Shown here in pieces: positions 9,288 to 18,347 of a stretch of 64,000 nt of DNA. The notes beneath the pieces are model-generated. The model worked only from the letters and a program-made list of their open reading frames with translations, searched no databases and was not told the DNA's origin. The DNA comes from Ornithinimicrobium ciconiae. GTDB taxonomy: Bacteria > Actinomycetota > Actinomycetes > Actinomycetales > Dermatophilaceae. The translations under genes were made by a program, and so were the position numbers. The DNA lies in the NCBI RefSeq assembly GCF_007197575.1, contig NZ_CP041616.1, forward strand, positions 3,224,001-3,288,000. Direction: 5' to 3'. Each line of letters starts with the position of its first letter. The first letter of the stretch is position 1.

Positions 9288-10241
9288 ATGCCGGACGACT
9301 TCGTGATCGCCCGCAACCCGGAGGAGGGCACGACGCTGCCCTATCTGCTGCGGATCCCCTGGGGGCCCGACGGCATCGTGCTCAAGGCCAAGGAGACCTG
9401 GCCGCGGACCGGCAAGGTCTACTGCCACCGTGCCGTCGGGTGGCCGCGCGACCCGGACGTCCTCGAGCAGGTGCCGGTCAGGTCCTGTGTGCGGCGCGGC
9501 GCGAGCATTGACCTGGTGCTGGACCGAGGTCGGGAGAACCGCTCACAGTTCGTGCTGACCCGGATCCGCGGCGGTCGCGAGGCGATCTTCTGGCAGACCG
9601 CGCGGACCACCAAGCAGGCCCGGCCGGCCGTGGCGATCCCGACCGCCCGCGGCTCCGGTGTTGCCGGGCTGGAGATCGTCGTGGACAGCCACGAGCGCTA
9701 TGCCTGGAAGTTCGAGCACCAGCAGGCGACCACCGTGCGGCGAGCGCTGCGGGCCGGGGACTACGGCGTCATGGACGGTGAGCGGGTGCTGGCCTCGGTG
9801 GAGCGCAAGTCGCTGCAGGATCTCGTGGCCACGCTGACCAGCGGGAGGATGCGCTATGTGCTGGCCGACCTGGCGGCGCTGCCGTCGGCCGCGGTGGTGG
9901 TTGAGGACAGGTACTCCTCGGTCTTCAAGCTCGACCGGGTGCGCCCGGCCGTGGTCGCCGACTCCCTCGGCGAGTGCCACGCCCGCTTTCCCACGGTGCC
10001 GATCGTGTTCTGTGAGACGCGGGCGCTGGCGCAGGAGTGGACCTACCGCTTCCTGGCCGCCGCCCTCGTGCACCACGGTGAAGAGACCCACGTAGAGATC
10101 GAGGCCACCGAACTGCCCTCGGCCGCAGCCGCGAGCAGCGCGCAGATCCGGGAGTGGGCGCGGACCCAGGGACTCACGGTGTCCACCCGTGGCCGGATCA
10201 GTGCCGAGGTGCTGGACGCGTTCGCCCGGCGGAGCCGGTGA
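9288..10241 (+). CDS. ERCC4-domain nuclease fused to an Lsr2-like DNA-binding tail
   Basis: A 317-residue protein in three parts. Residues 1-125 are unassigned, with basic and aromatic residues. Residues about 126-255 are an ERCC4/XPF nuclease domain with EIVVDSHER, GDYG and the hallmark VERKSLQDL. The last 35 residues (IREWARTQGLTVSTRGRIS) closely match the Lsr2 C-terminal DNA-binding domain, including the RGR motif that reads AT-rich minor groove. The start has no ribosome site and fits a leaderless mRNA. The nuclease would cut branched or AT-rich DNA; the true substrate is unknown. It may act in repair or against foreign DNA. Confidence 0.8.
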   Translation: MPDDFVIARNPEEGTTLPYLLRIPWGPDGIVLKAKETWPRTGKVYCHRAVGWPRDPDVLEQVPVRSCVRRGASIDLVLDRGRENRSQFVLTRIRGGREAIFWQTARTTKQARPAVAIPTARGSGVAGLEIVVDSHERYAWKFEHQQATTVRRALRAGDYGVMDGERVLASVERKSLQDLVATLTSGRMRYVLADLAALPSAAVVVEDRYSSVFKLDRVRPAVVADSLGECHARFPTVPIVFCETRALAQEWTYRFLAAALVHHGEETHVEIEATELPSAAAASSAQIREWARTQGLTVSTRGRISAEVLDAFARRSR

Positions 10242-10335
10242 GTCTTCCCCGGGATAGGATGAAAGCACGCTGATCAGGCATAACGCCCGTGAGCAGCCAC
10301 CCTGTCCGCCGTCTGATTCGTCCCGGGAGCGACCA

Positions 10336-11820
10336 ATGCCGCGGCCCATTGCACCCGAAGACCTCACCTGGCTGCTCATGGACCGTCCTAACAACCTGAT
10401 GCACGTGCATGCGTTCATGGTTTTCGACAAGGTGCCGGACCTGTCGGCCCTGACCGAGGTCATCATGGAGCGTGCGGTCCGCAAGTTCCGCCGTCTCTCG
10501 CAGGTGCCGGTCATCCTCGATGGCGAGTGGCACTGGGAGGACGACCAGGACTTCGACATCACCCGTCACGTGCGGCAGGTCGTCCTCGACGACATCGGTG
10601 AGGAGTCCTTCCGGACCTACCTCTCGGGTCTGTTCTCCGTCCCGTTCGACCGCCGGCGCCCGCTCTGGGAGGCCCAGCTCGTGACCGGCCCTCCGGGCGG
10701 GTCGGAGGGCTATGTGCTGGCCCGCTTCCACCACGGCCTGGCCGACGGCATCCGACTGGTCCAGCTGCTCATCAGCCTGTGCGACCCGGCGGAGGGTTCC
10801 ACGCCCAGCGCCGTCGGCCGCAAGGCCGACCGCGAGCACCAGCACCCGCTGGAGCAGGTCCTGCACGTCGTCGGCAGCTCCGTGGGCGACTCCGTGGACT
10901 TCGCCGCAGGGGTCACCCAGTCCGTTGCGCGGGCCGCCATGACACTGGTCACGACCACCAACCCGCTGCGACTGGTCGGCCACATCAGTGACGCCCTCGC
11001 GCTGGTCCGTCACCCGGTCCGACTCATCGACGCGGTCACCGAGCCGACCTCCCCCGACAACGAGATCTCCAACTCGTGGCGGGAGATCGGCCGGATGCTG
11101 CTCTCCGACGGCAGTCGGGCCGGCGTCTGGTCCGGCAGGCCGGGCGTCCAGAAGTCGGTCGCGTGGGTGGAGTCCCTGCCACTCGAGGGGATCCGCCGGG
11201 CCAGCAAGGCCTACGGCTGCACCCTCAACGACGTTCTGCTGGGCGCGGTCTCCCTGGCCCTCACCGACTACCTCGCCGAGCGGCACGTCACCGACGTCAC
11301 GAGCCTGTCGTGGCTGATGCCGGTCTCGATGCAGCCCCTCGACAGCGACCTGCCTCCCACGCTGGGCAACAAGTTTGTCGTGGTGATGATGCCGATGCCA
11401 CTGGGCATCACCGATCACGCGGAGCTGCTTGCCGACATCCACCTCAAGACCACCCGGGTGAAGAACTCGGCCGAGCCGCTCGCCGCCCTCGGGGTCCAGC
11501 GGGTCATCGCCGAGTCGCCGCTGAGGGTGGCTCGAGGGCTGACCGACTTCTTCGCGGGCAAGGCCATCGGTCAGCTGAGCAACGTCCCCGGCCCGCGGGT
11601 GCCGATGACCCTTGCCGGGGCTCCGGTCCGCTCGATCCTCGGCTGGGTGCCGACCTCCGGTGACCAGCCTGTCGGGATCTGCCTGTTCAGCTATGCCGAC
11701 AAGATCAGCGTCGGGGTCGCCACCGACGCCCGCATGATCCCCGATCCCCTCCACCTGGCCCAGCTCGTCGAGGGTCACCTCGAGCAGCTCGCCCTCTCGC
11801 ACAAGGAAGCCGATGTCTGA
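10336..11820 (+). CDS. Wax ester synthase / diacylglycerol O-acyltransferase (WS/DGAT)
   Basis: A 494-residue WS/DGAT of normal length. The condensation-type active site HHGLADG lies at residues 132-138 (His133 and Asp137 being the catalytic pair in the family). The N-terminus (DLTWLLMDRPNNLMHVHAFM) and the C-terminal SNVPGPRVPMTLAG block are both diagnostic. These enzymes esterify acyl-CoA with fatty alcohol or diacylglycerol at the membrane and lipid-droplet surface. The stop overlaps the next start by eight bases, so this gene heads a coupled operon with a reductase and a dehydrogenase that could supply the alcohol. A leader of about 75 nt precedes it. Confidence 0.93.
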   Translation: MPRPIAPEDLTWLLMDRPNNLMHVHAFMVFDKVPDLSALTEVIMERAVRKFRRLSQVPVILDGEWHWEDDQDFDITRHVRQVVLDDIGEESFRTYLSGLFSVPFDRRRPLWEAQLVTGPPGGSEGYVLARFHHGLADGIRLVQLLISLCDPAEGSTPSAVGRKADREHQHPLEQVLHVVGSSVGDSVDFAAGVTQSVARAAMTLVTTTNPLRLVGHISDALALVRHPVRLIDAVTEPTSPDNEISNSWREIGRMLLSDGSRAGVWSGRPGVQKSVAWVESLPLEGIRRASKAYGCTLNDVLLGAVSLALTDYLAERHVTDVTSLSWLMPVSMQPLDSDLPPTLGNKFVVVMMPMPLGITDHAELLADIHLKTTRVKNSAEPLAALGVQRVIAESPLRVARGLTDFFAGKAIGQLSNVPGPRVPMTLAGAPVRSILGWVPTSGDQPVGICLFSYADKISVGVATDARMIPDPLHLAQLVEGHLEQLALSHKEADV

Positions 11821-13924
11821 CCCCGCCGCCAAGGTCATCGTCAACGTCTCGTTCCAGGGAGAGGAGTGGGACTACGACGAGCACGTCGAGCTCGACGGCG
11901 TCCCGTTCCGCCTGATCCGCGTCGGCACCAGCGGAGACGCGAAGAAGGCCGAGGCGCAGGTCTGGAGCTGGTCGCTGACCGCTGACGCCATTGCCGTCAG
12001 CGGTGTCCGGGAGGCCAAGGCGGCCGGCCACTTCACCGGCGGCATCGAGGACTTCAGGAAGGTCAAGGGCACCACCACACGGGTGCCCGTGCAGGACGAC
12101 TCGCTGCTGGGCGACGTCTTCCAGGAGTGGGCGATCCGGCAGGTCCAGACCGAGATGCCGGGCTACTTCTCCAACGCCAGGGTGGTCGTGGTCGGGACGA
12201 CGACCAGGGAGCGCACGATCGCCGTGCTGCGCGAGTTCACCGACAACATCGTCTTCGAGCGACCGCGCGCGGAGCTCAAGCTGCCCGGGAGCTTCAAGAC
12301 AAACCCAGTCGCCGCGACGGCCTCGGGGCTGACCGAGCTGGCGTGGAACTGGACACCGGGGCTGCTCAAGGAGGCCGTGGGCAAACCCGCCGGCTGGGGG
12401 GCCGACCGGCTCGCCCACCACGCGGCCACGAATGCCGATGTCATCGTCGGCTCTTTCTCGGAGCTGATGCGCTTCGGCCTGCCGGAGCTGAAGGGCAAGG
12501 CCGTCATCACCAGCGCGGTGTCCGAGGACCGGCTGGAGACCCTCGCCCGGCTCGGTGCGGACCTCGTGGTCGATGTGACGCCCCAGCCCTTCGACTTCGT
12601 CGTGGTCCCCGCAACCTACGAGGCGATGGTGGCGGCCACGCTGCCCGCCGGGGCGGAGGTCACCACCGACGCGCTGGCACAGTTCATCGAGAGAGCTGGC
12701 CTCCGGCCGCGGCTGCTCTGGCCGAACGGGCAGCGGCGCAAGAGCCGGTTCTCCTTCGTGATCCACCCGCTGTCGACGGAGTACTTCAAGAACGTCGAGC
12801 CGCTCGGTGCCGTCATGAAGGTGCCCGGCATGAGCCAGCTGGTCGAGAAGGCCGTCGCCTACGCCCCACCGTTCATCTACAGCCACGTCACCGGCATCGT
12901 CTCGGACACCGGCGACGAGGCCGAGGGCTGGCTCATCACGGTCGGCGGCACCCCGAGGGAGATGCTCGCGCACCCGCCGGAGTTCACCTACTCCCGCCTG
13001 CTCGAGGCGGCCGAGATGTCGCGGAAGCTGGGCGCGCAGATCATGGGACTGGGTGCCTTCACCAAGGTCGTCGGCGACGCCGGCGTGACGGTGGCCAAGC
13101 GGGCGGCGCTGCCGGTCACGACCGGCAACTCCTACTCCGCCTCCGGTGCACTGTGGGCGGCCCACGCCGCGATCCGCAGGCTCGGGATCGCCGAGGTGGA
13201 CGAGGACGGCTCCATCCACGGCAAGGCGATGGTGGTCGGCGCGTCGGGTGCCATCGGCTCGGTGTGCGCAAGGCTGCTCGCCCTGGCCGCGGACGAGCTG
13301 TGGCTGGTCTCCCCCGAGACGGCCAAGCTGCTCGCCCTCAAGGCGGACATCGAGCGGGAGAACCCACGTGCGAGGGTGCGCGTCGCGACCAGCCCGGCGG
13401 CCGCGCTGCCCGAGATGGATGTGATCGTGACCGCGACGTCGGCGGCCGGGCACAAGGTGCTCGACATCATGCAGGTGAAGCCCGGCGCGGTCATCACCGA
13501 CGTCGCCCGTCCCCTCGACCTGTCCGCGGAGGACGTGGCCCGGCGGCCCGACGTCCTGGTCATCGAGTCCGGCGAGGTCGAGCTCCCCGGCAGTCCCCGG
13601 ATGAGGGACATCGGCCTGCCCGAGGGCGTCGCCTACGCCTGCCTTGCCGAGACCATCGTCCTGGCGCTGGAGGGTCGCTATGAGAACTTCACGGTCGGTC
13701 GGCACATCGAGTGGGAGAAGGTCAAGGAGATCTACCGGCTGGGCCTCAAGCACGGCATGCAGCTGGCGGCCATCTCCGGGGTGAACGGCCCCTACACGGA
13801 CGAGGACTTTGCGCGGGTGCGGGAGGCGGCGCTCGCTGCCCGGACCGACGCACCAGCCACCCGCGGCAACCCGGCACCCACCGACCAGTCCGCACCAGCA
13901 GCCACGATCGAGGAGCAGTCATGA
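11813..13924 (+). CDS. Long-chain acyl-ACP/acyl-CoA reductase-like protein with N-terminal extension
   Basis: A 703-residue protein, twice the length of cyanobacterial acyl-ACP reductase (AAR, about 340). The C-terminal half aligns with AAR: RLLEAAEMSRKLGAQIMGLG, a TTGNSYSA segment, the dinucleotide site GASGAIGS from Gly476, and ACLAETIVLALEGRYENFT containing Cys610. That cysteine sits where AAR has the Cys that carries the acyl thioester. The N-terminal 330 residues are unrecognised; they contain a Rossmann-like strand (ARVVVVGTTTRERT) and a second one near 225. The gene overlaps the WS/DGAT before it and the SDR after it. I infer reduction of a fatty acyl thioester to aldehyde. An acidic Ala/Pro-rich tail ends the protein. 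Confidence 0.75.
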   Translation: MSDPAAKVIVNVSFQGEEWDYDEHVELDGVPFRLIRVGTSGDAKKAEAQVWSWSLTADAIAVSGVREAKAAGHFTGGIEDFRKVKGTTTRVPVQDDSLLGDVFQEWAIRQVQTEMPGYFSNARVVVVGTTTRERTIAVLREFTDNIVFERPRAELKLPGSFKTNPVAATASGLTELAWNWTPGLLKEAVGKPAGWGADRLAHHAATNADVIVGSFSELMRFGLPELKGKAVITSAVSEDRLETLARLGADLVVDVTPQPFDFVVVPATYEAMVAATLPAGAEVTTDALAQFIERAGLRPRLLWPNGQRRKSRFSFVIHPLSTEYFKNVEPLGAVMKVPGMSQLVEKAVAYAPPFIYSHVTGIVSDTGDEAEGWLITVGGTPREMLAHPPEFTYSRLLEAAEMSRKLGAQIMGLGAFTKVVGDAGVTVAKRAALPVTTGNSYSASGALWAAHAAIRRLGIAEVDEDGSIHGKAMVVGASGAIGSVCARLLALAADELWLVSPETAKLLALKADIERENPRARVRVATSPAAALPEMDVIVTATSAAGHKVLDIMQVKPGAVITDVARPLDLSAEDVARRPDVLVIESGEVELPGSPRMRDIGLPEGVAYACLAETIVLALEGRYENFTVGRHIEWEKVKEIYRLGLKHGMQLAAISGVNGPYTDEDFARVREAALAARTDAPATRGNPAPTDQSAPAATIEEQS

Positions 13925-14784
13925 GGTCCGTCCGCGGCAAGAAGGTCCTGATCACCGGCGGGGCGATGGGGTTGGGCCGGCTGTTCGCCGAGCGGGCGAT
14001 CGCCGAGGAGGCCGCCACGGTCGTGCTCTGGGACGTCCAGGAGGATGTGCTCAACGAGACCCTCGCGGACCTCCAGGGCGGACCGGTCGAGGTCGTCGGC
14101 TACGTCGTGGACCTGGCCGACCGTGAGGGGATCGCGGTGACCGCCGCCGCTGTCCTTGAGGAGCACGGTCCGGTCGAGATCCTGGTCAACAACGCCGGCA
14201 TCGTGCGCGGCAACTCCTACTTCTGGGAGAGCGACCCCGAGCGGGACACCCGCGCCACCATCGACGTCAACACCCTCGCGCCGATGTATGTCGCGCACGC
14301 CTTCCTCCCCTCGATGCTCGGTGCCCCCGGGGAGACCAGGATGCTCAACCTCGCCTCGGCGGCCGGCTTCACGCCCAACCCCCGGATGTCGGTGTATGCC
14401 GCGTCCAAGTGGGCCGTGATCGGCTGGTCCGACTCCGTCCGTCTGGAGCTCAAGCAGGCCGGCGCCGACCACGTCAGGGTGACGACCGTCTGCCCCTACT
14501 ACGTCAACACCGGCATGTTCGACGGCGCGAAGTCCGCACCCCTGCTGCCCATCCTGGACCCTGCCGAGGTCGTCGAGGAGGCCTGGAAGGGAATGCTGTC
14601 GGGCAGCCCCTTCGTGGTGCTGCCGAAGACCGTGATGCTCAGCGAGATGCTCAAGGGCGTCCTGCCGACCGGAGTGCGTGACTTCATCGCCGACCACGTC
14701 ATCGGCGTCTACCGCACGATGGAGGACTTCACGGGTCGCGACGACCGCCAGACCGCTGGGCCTCCTCAGGGCCGGACCAGCTGA
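13921..14784 (+). CDS. Short-chain dehydrogenase/reductase (candidate fatty-aldehyde reductase)
   Basis: A 287-residue classical SDR. The cofactor motif TGGAMGLG is at residues 12-19, NNAG at 90-93, and the catalytic set is Ser146, Tyr159 and Lys163 (YAASK). Asp39 after the second strand suggests NAD preference. The overall look (VCPYYVNTGMFDGAK, C-terminal hydrophobic helix region) recalls retinol/fatty-alcohol dehydrogenases of the RDH10/DHRS type. The start overlaps the stop of the reductase gene (ATGA). In context it would interconvert fatty aldehyde and alcohol between the reductase and the WS/DGAT. Substrate is inferred from position only. Confidence 0.85.
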   Translation: MRSVRGKKVLITGGAMGLGRLFAERAIAEEAATVVLWDVQEDVLNETLADLQGGPVEVVGYVVDLADREGIAVTAAAVLEEHGPVEILVNNAGIVRGNSYFWESDPERDTRATIDVNTLAPMYVAHAFLPSMLGAPGETRMLNLASAAGFTPNPRMSVYAASKWAVIGWSDSVRLELKQAGADHVRVTTVCPYYVNTGMFDGAKSAPLLPILDPAEVVEEAWKGMLSGSPFVVLPKTVMLSEMLKGVLPTGVRDFIADHVIGVYRTMEDFTGRDDRQTAGPPQGRTS

Positions 14785-14785
14785 G

Positions 14786-14806
14786 ACCGGCCCGCGCGCG
14801 GCCGGT
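14786..14806 (+). terminator. GC-rich hairpin after the WS/DGAT operon
   Basis: ACCGGCC (14786-14792), a seven-base loop and GGCCGGT (14800-14806) form a perfect stem that starts two bases after the SDR stop codon. No T-run follows, as is common in high-GC actinomycetes. Confidence 0.5.
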
Positions 14807-14904
14807 TGGCCTCCCCCACCGGGTTCCCCGTCGTCCACAGGCCCTCCTCGCAGTGTCAGCACCGCGACCTACTCTTGCAGTGACCGAGGCCAGGAGAGGT
14901 GCGG

Positions 14905-17900
14905 ATGAGCCAGAACCCGCGTGACCGCACACCCTTCGTCGCGCCCGCCTGGGTGCTGGAGCTCAGCGGTGAGGACCTGGCGGAGATCTTCGGGGCGACG
15001 ACCCTGAGCCGTGGGCGCGCTTACCAGCGCCAGGGCCGGGTCCACGCGTTGCGCGTGGTGGACAACGAGCTGACCGCCCTCGTCCAGGGCACACATCCCT
15101 ACCGCGCGGCGGTGGCCTGGGACCCGTTCGAGGCGGACCCCGCCATCCCCGATGACATCGCGACCGAGTGCACCTGCCCCGTGGGCGAGGCCTGCAAGCA
15201 CGCAGCGGCCACCATCCTCGAGGCACAGACCGTGGCGAGCGGACCACCAGGACCACCGGCAGCCCATGGGACGGGCACGGTCGTGCCCCTGCCCACCCGT
15301 GCGGCCCCGGCACCCAGCTGGGAGGACCTCCTCGCGCCGGTCGTCGCCGAAGTCCAGCCGTCGTCGGCCACCCAGACGACGACCGCCCCGCTGGCGCTGC
15401 ACCTCGAGGCGAGCCGCACCACCACCCGGTTCGGCAGTGACGAGCTGCGCCTGGCGATGCGCCCAATGATCCGGGGAGCCTCCGGCGCCTGGATCAAGAC
15501 CGGCCTGTCCTGGCCCGACCTGCAGTATGCCGACCACGGCCGCCGGAACGACCCGCGGCAACGGAGCGCACTCGTCGCGCTGATGCGGGCACACCAGGCA
15601 CGTGCTCCGCAGTGGCAGCGGCTCGCCGAGACCATCGGGGCCGACGCTCTCGGGCCCGCCCTGTGGCCGCTGCTCCGGGATGTCGAGCGGTCCGGCGTCG
15701 CGCTGGTCACGGGCTATCAGGGCAAGGAGCGTGTGCACCTGCGGTCCGAGCCGGTGGAGTTCGTCCTCGACGTGACCCGCGGCGCCGGCGGGCAGCTCCT
15801 GGTCCGCCCGGTCGTGGACCTGCCCGGGGCCGCCGGGCTGGAGCTGCTCGGCAATCCGGCCCACGGGCTGGTGGCCAAGGAGCGCGCCGAGCTGCACCTG
15901 GCTGCCCTGGCCCGTCCGCTCACCCCTGCCATCACCACGTTGCTCAACGCCCGTGAGCTGGCGATTCCCGAGGCGGATGCCGAGCGATTCCTCACCCACT
16001 ACTACCCCGCCCTGCGTCAGCAGGCGACGCTGCGCTCCTCCGACGGCAGCGTCGAGCTCCCGGAGATCGGGCCGCCACGGCTGGGACTGGAGGTGCGCTT
16101 CCTGGACAACCACGTCACCAAGCTGTCCTGGTCCTTCAGGTATGCCGTGGGGCAGCAGGTCCACACCGTTCCCCTGCTTCGTGGCACCGAGAACGTAAGC
16201 CGTGTCGTGCGCGACGTCGGGGGCGAGGAGGAGCTGCTCGCCAGTCTCGATGTGCTCGACGAGGCGCCTGGGCTGCGTGTCCCGCTGCCGGGCAAGAGCC
16301 GGCTCGGGGTGGTGATCGACCCGGTGCTGTGGGGCTGGGCCACGGTGCAGTTCGTCCGCGACGTGCTGCCCGAGCTGCAGGAACGGGACGACATCGACGT
16401 CACGCTCATCGGCGAGCCGCTCGTCTACACCGAGGCGGACGAGGCGCCGCTGGTGGAGTTCTCGACCAGGGATCTCGACGAGGACGACCTGCTGGCGGGG
16501 GCGGACGGCATACGAGAGGTCAGTCCGGACACGCAGGACTGGTTCGACCTGGGCATCAAGGTCTCCGTGGGCGGACAGCCGGTGCCGCTGTCCGCCCTGC
16601 TGACGGCGCTGACCCGGGGCGAGGAGCAGCTCCTGCTGCCGGACGGGACGTGGTTCTGCCTCGACATGCCCGAGCTGCACACGTTGCGCCGGCTCGTGGA
16701 GGAGGCCCGCGCGCTGCAGGACGAGGACCGGGGCGAGAGCCTGCGGATCAACCGCTTCCAGGCCGGGCTGTGGGAGGAGCTGGTCAGCCTCGGGGTGGTC
16801 GCCGAGCAGAGCGAGCGGTGGCAGCGCACGGTCGGTGACCTGCTGGCGCTGGAGGAGCTGCCGCACCCCGAGCCGCCGGCCGGGCTGACCGCGTCACTGC
16901 GCGACTATCAGCGTGACGGCTACCAGTGGCTGTCGTTCCTGTGGGAGCACGAGCTCGGCGGGATCCTGGCCGACGACATGGGTCTGGGCAAGACGGTCCA
17001 GGTGCTTGCCGCGGCCCAGCGAGCCCACGAGCAGGGGCTGCTCAGTGCTGAGCGACCGATGCTCGTCGTCGCGCCGACGAGTGTGGTCGGGGCGTGGGTG
17101 CGGGAGGCCGAGCGGTTCACGCCTGGGCTGCGGGTCGTGGCGCTGACCGAGACGGTGCGGCGCTGCGAACGGCCACTGGCCGACACGATCGCCGGGGCGC
17201 ACATCGTGGTCACCTCCTACGCCCTCATGCGCATCGACGAGCAGCACCTGACCCCGCTGACGTGGAGCGCGGTGGTGCTGGACGAGGCGCAGGCGGTGAA
17301 GAACCACCGGTCGCGCACCTACCAGGCGGCTCGCAGCCTGCGGGCACCGGTGAAGTTCGCGGTGACCGGCACCCCGCTGGAGAACTCCCTGATGGACCTG
17401 TGGTCGCTGCTGTCGATCTCGGCGCCGGGACTGTTCTCCTCACCGCAGCGCTTCGGCGAGATCTATCGCAAGCCGATCGAGTCCGGCAGCTCCCCTGAGC
17501 TGCTGGGCACCCTCCGGCGCCGGGTCCGGCCACTGATGCTGCGCCGCACCAAGGAGGCGGTGGCCACCGACCTGCCTCCCAAGATCGAGCAGGTGCTGCC
17601 GGTCACGCTGAACAACGCCCACCGGCGCATCTACGACACCCACCTGCAGCGCGAGCGGCAACGCATCCTCGGGCTGCTGGGCGACGTGGACCGCAACCGC
17701 ATCGCGATCCTCAGCGCCCTGACCAAGCTGCGTCAGCTGAGCCTCGACGTGCACCTGGTGGTGCCAGATGCCCCGGAGTCGGCGCGGCCCAGCAAGGTCG
17801 ACGTCCTCATCGAGCAACTGGTGGAGGTCGCTGCCGAAGGGCACCGGTGCCTGGTGTTCAGCCAGTTCACCCGGTTCCTCAAGATCGTCCGCGAGCGCCT

Positions 17901-18294
17901 GGTCGCCGAGGGGATCGGCCACGTCTACCTGGACGGCCGAACCCGGGACCGTCCGCGCCGGGTGGCGGAGTTCACCGACGGTGACGACCCGGTGTTCCTG
18001 ATCAGCCTCAAAGCCGGCGGCTCGGGGCTGACGCTGGTCGAGGCCGACTACGTCTTCGTCCTCGACCCGTGGTGGAACCCGGCCGTCGAGGCCCAGGCCG
18101 TGGACCGTACCCACCGCATCGGCCAGGACCGCACGGTCATGGTCTACCGCCTCGTGGCACAGGACACGATCGAGGAGAAGGTCGTCGCACTCCAGGAGAA
18201 GAAGCGCGACCTGTTCGCCAAGGTCGTCGACGAGGGCGGGCTGATGAGCGCACCCCTGTCGGCGGACGACATCCGCGGGCTGCTTGAGGGGTGA
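14905..18294 (+). CDS. SNF2-family helicase with SWIM zinc finger
   Basis: A 1,129-residue protein. A SWIM zinc-binding motif lies near the N-terminus (Cys89, Cys91, Cys97, His99). A long middle region resembles the SNF2-associated bacterial domain. The C-terminal 480 residues are a full SNF2 ATPase: DDMGLGKTVQ (Walker A), LDEAQAVKN (DEAQ box), TGTPLENSLMDLWSLL, then VFSQFTRFLKIV and THRIGQDRTVMVYRL. Start ATG 14905 follows AGGAGAGG (14892-14899); the GTG at 14899 overlaps that site. This group is common in actinomycetes and is linked to DNA translocation and repair; the partner is unknown. It appears to be a single-gene unit. Confidence 0.93.
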   Translation: MSQNPRDRTPFVAPAWVLELSGEDLAEIFGATTLSRGRAYQRQGRVHALRVVDNELTALVQGTHPYRAAVAWDPFEADPAIPDDIATECTCPVGEACKHAAATILEAQTVASGPPGPPAAHGTGTVVPLPTRAAPAPSWEDLLAPVVAEVQPSSATQTTTAPLALHLEASRTTTRFGSDELRLAMRPMIRGASGAWIKTGLSWPDLQYADHGRRNDPRQRSALVALMRAHQARAPQWQRLAETIGADALGPALWPLLRDVERSGVALVTGYQGKERVHLRSEPVEFVLDVTRGAGGQLLVRPVVDLPGAAGLELLGNPAHGLVAKERAELHLAALARPLTPAITTLLNARELAIPEADAERFLTHYYPALRQQATLRSSDGSVELPEIGPPRLGLEVRFLDNHVTKLSWSFRYAVGQQVHTVPLLRGTENVSRVVRDVGGEEELLASLDVLDEAPGLRVPLPGKSRLGVVIDPVLWGWATVQFVRDVLPELQERDDIDVTLIGEPLVYTEADEAPLVEFSTRDLDEDDLLAGADGIREVSPDTQDWFDLGIKVSVGGQPVPLSALLTALTRGEEQLLLPDGTWFCLDMPELHTLRRLVEEARALQDEDRGESLRINRFQAGLWEELVSLGVVAEQSERWQRTVGDLLALEELPHPEPPAGLTASLRDYQRDGYQWLSFLWEHELGGILADDMGLGKTVQVLAAAQRAHEQGLLSAERPMLVVAPTSVVGAWVREAERFTPGLRVVALTETVRRCERPLADTIAGAHIVVTSYALMRIDEQHLTPLTWSAVVLDEAQAVKNHRSRTYQAARSLRAPVKFAVTGTPLENSLMDLWSLLSISAPGLFSSPQRFGEIYRKPIESGSSPELLGTLRRRVRPLMLRRTKEAVATDLPPKIEQVLPVTLNNAHRRIYDTHLQRERQRILGLLGDVDRNRIAILSALTKLRQLSLDVHLVVPDAPESARPSKVDVLIEQLVEVAAEGHRCLVFSQFTRFLKIVRERLVAEGIGHVYLDGRTRDRPRRVAEFTDGDDPVFLISLKAGGSGLTLVEADYVFVLDPWWNPAVEAQAVDRTHRIGQDRTVMVYRLVAQDTIEEKVVALQEKKRDLFAKVVDEGGLMSAPLSADDIRGLLEG

Positions 18295-18347
18295 CAGTTG
18301 GCGGCTGGATGGTTGACGAGTGACTGTCCTGGCACGGGTCCTGCCGG

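Noticed and set aside
11705..13753. 682-codon minus-strand frame
   Set aside because: Shadow of the acyl-reductase-like gene, which has catalytic motifs and overlaps its operon partners correctly.
14869..16866. 665-codon minus-strand frame
   Set aside because: Shadow of the SNF2 gene; no motifs and no ribosome site.
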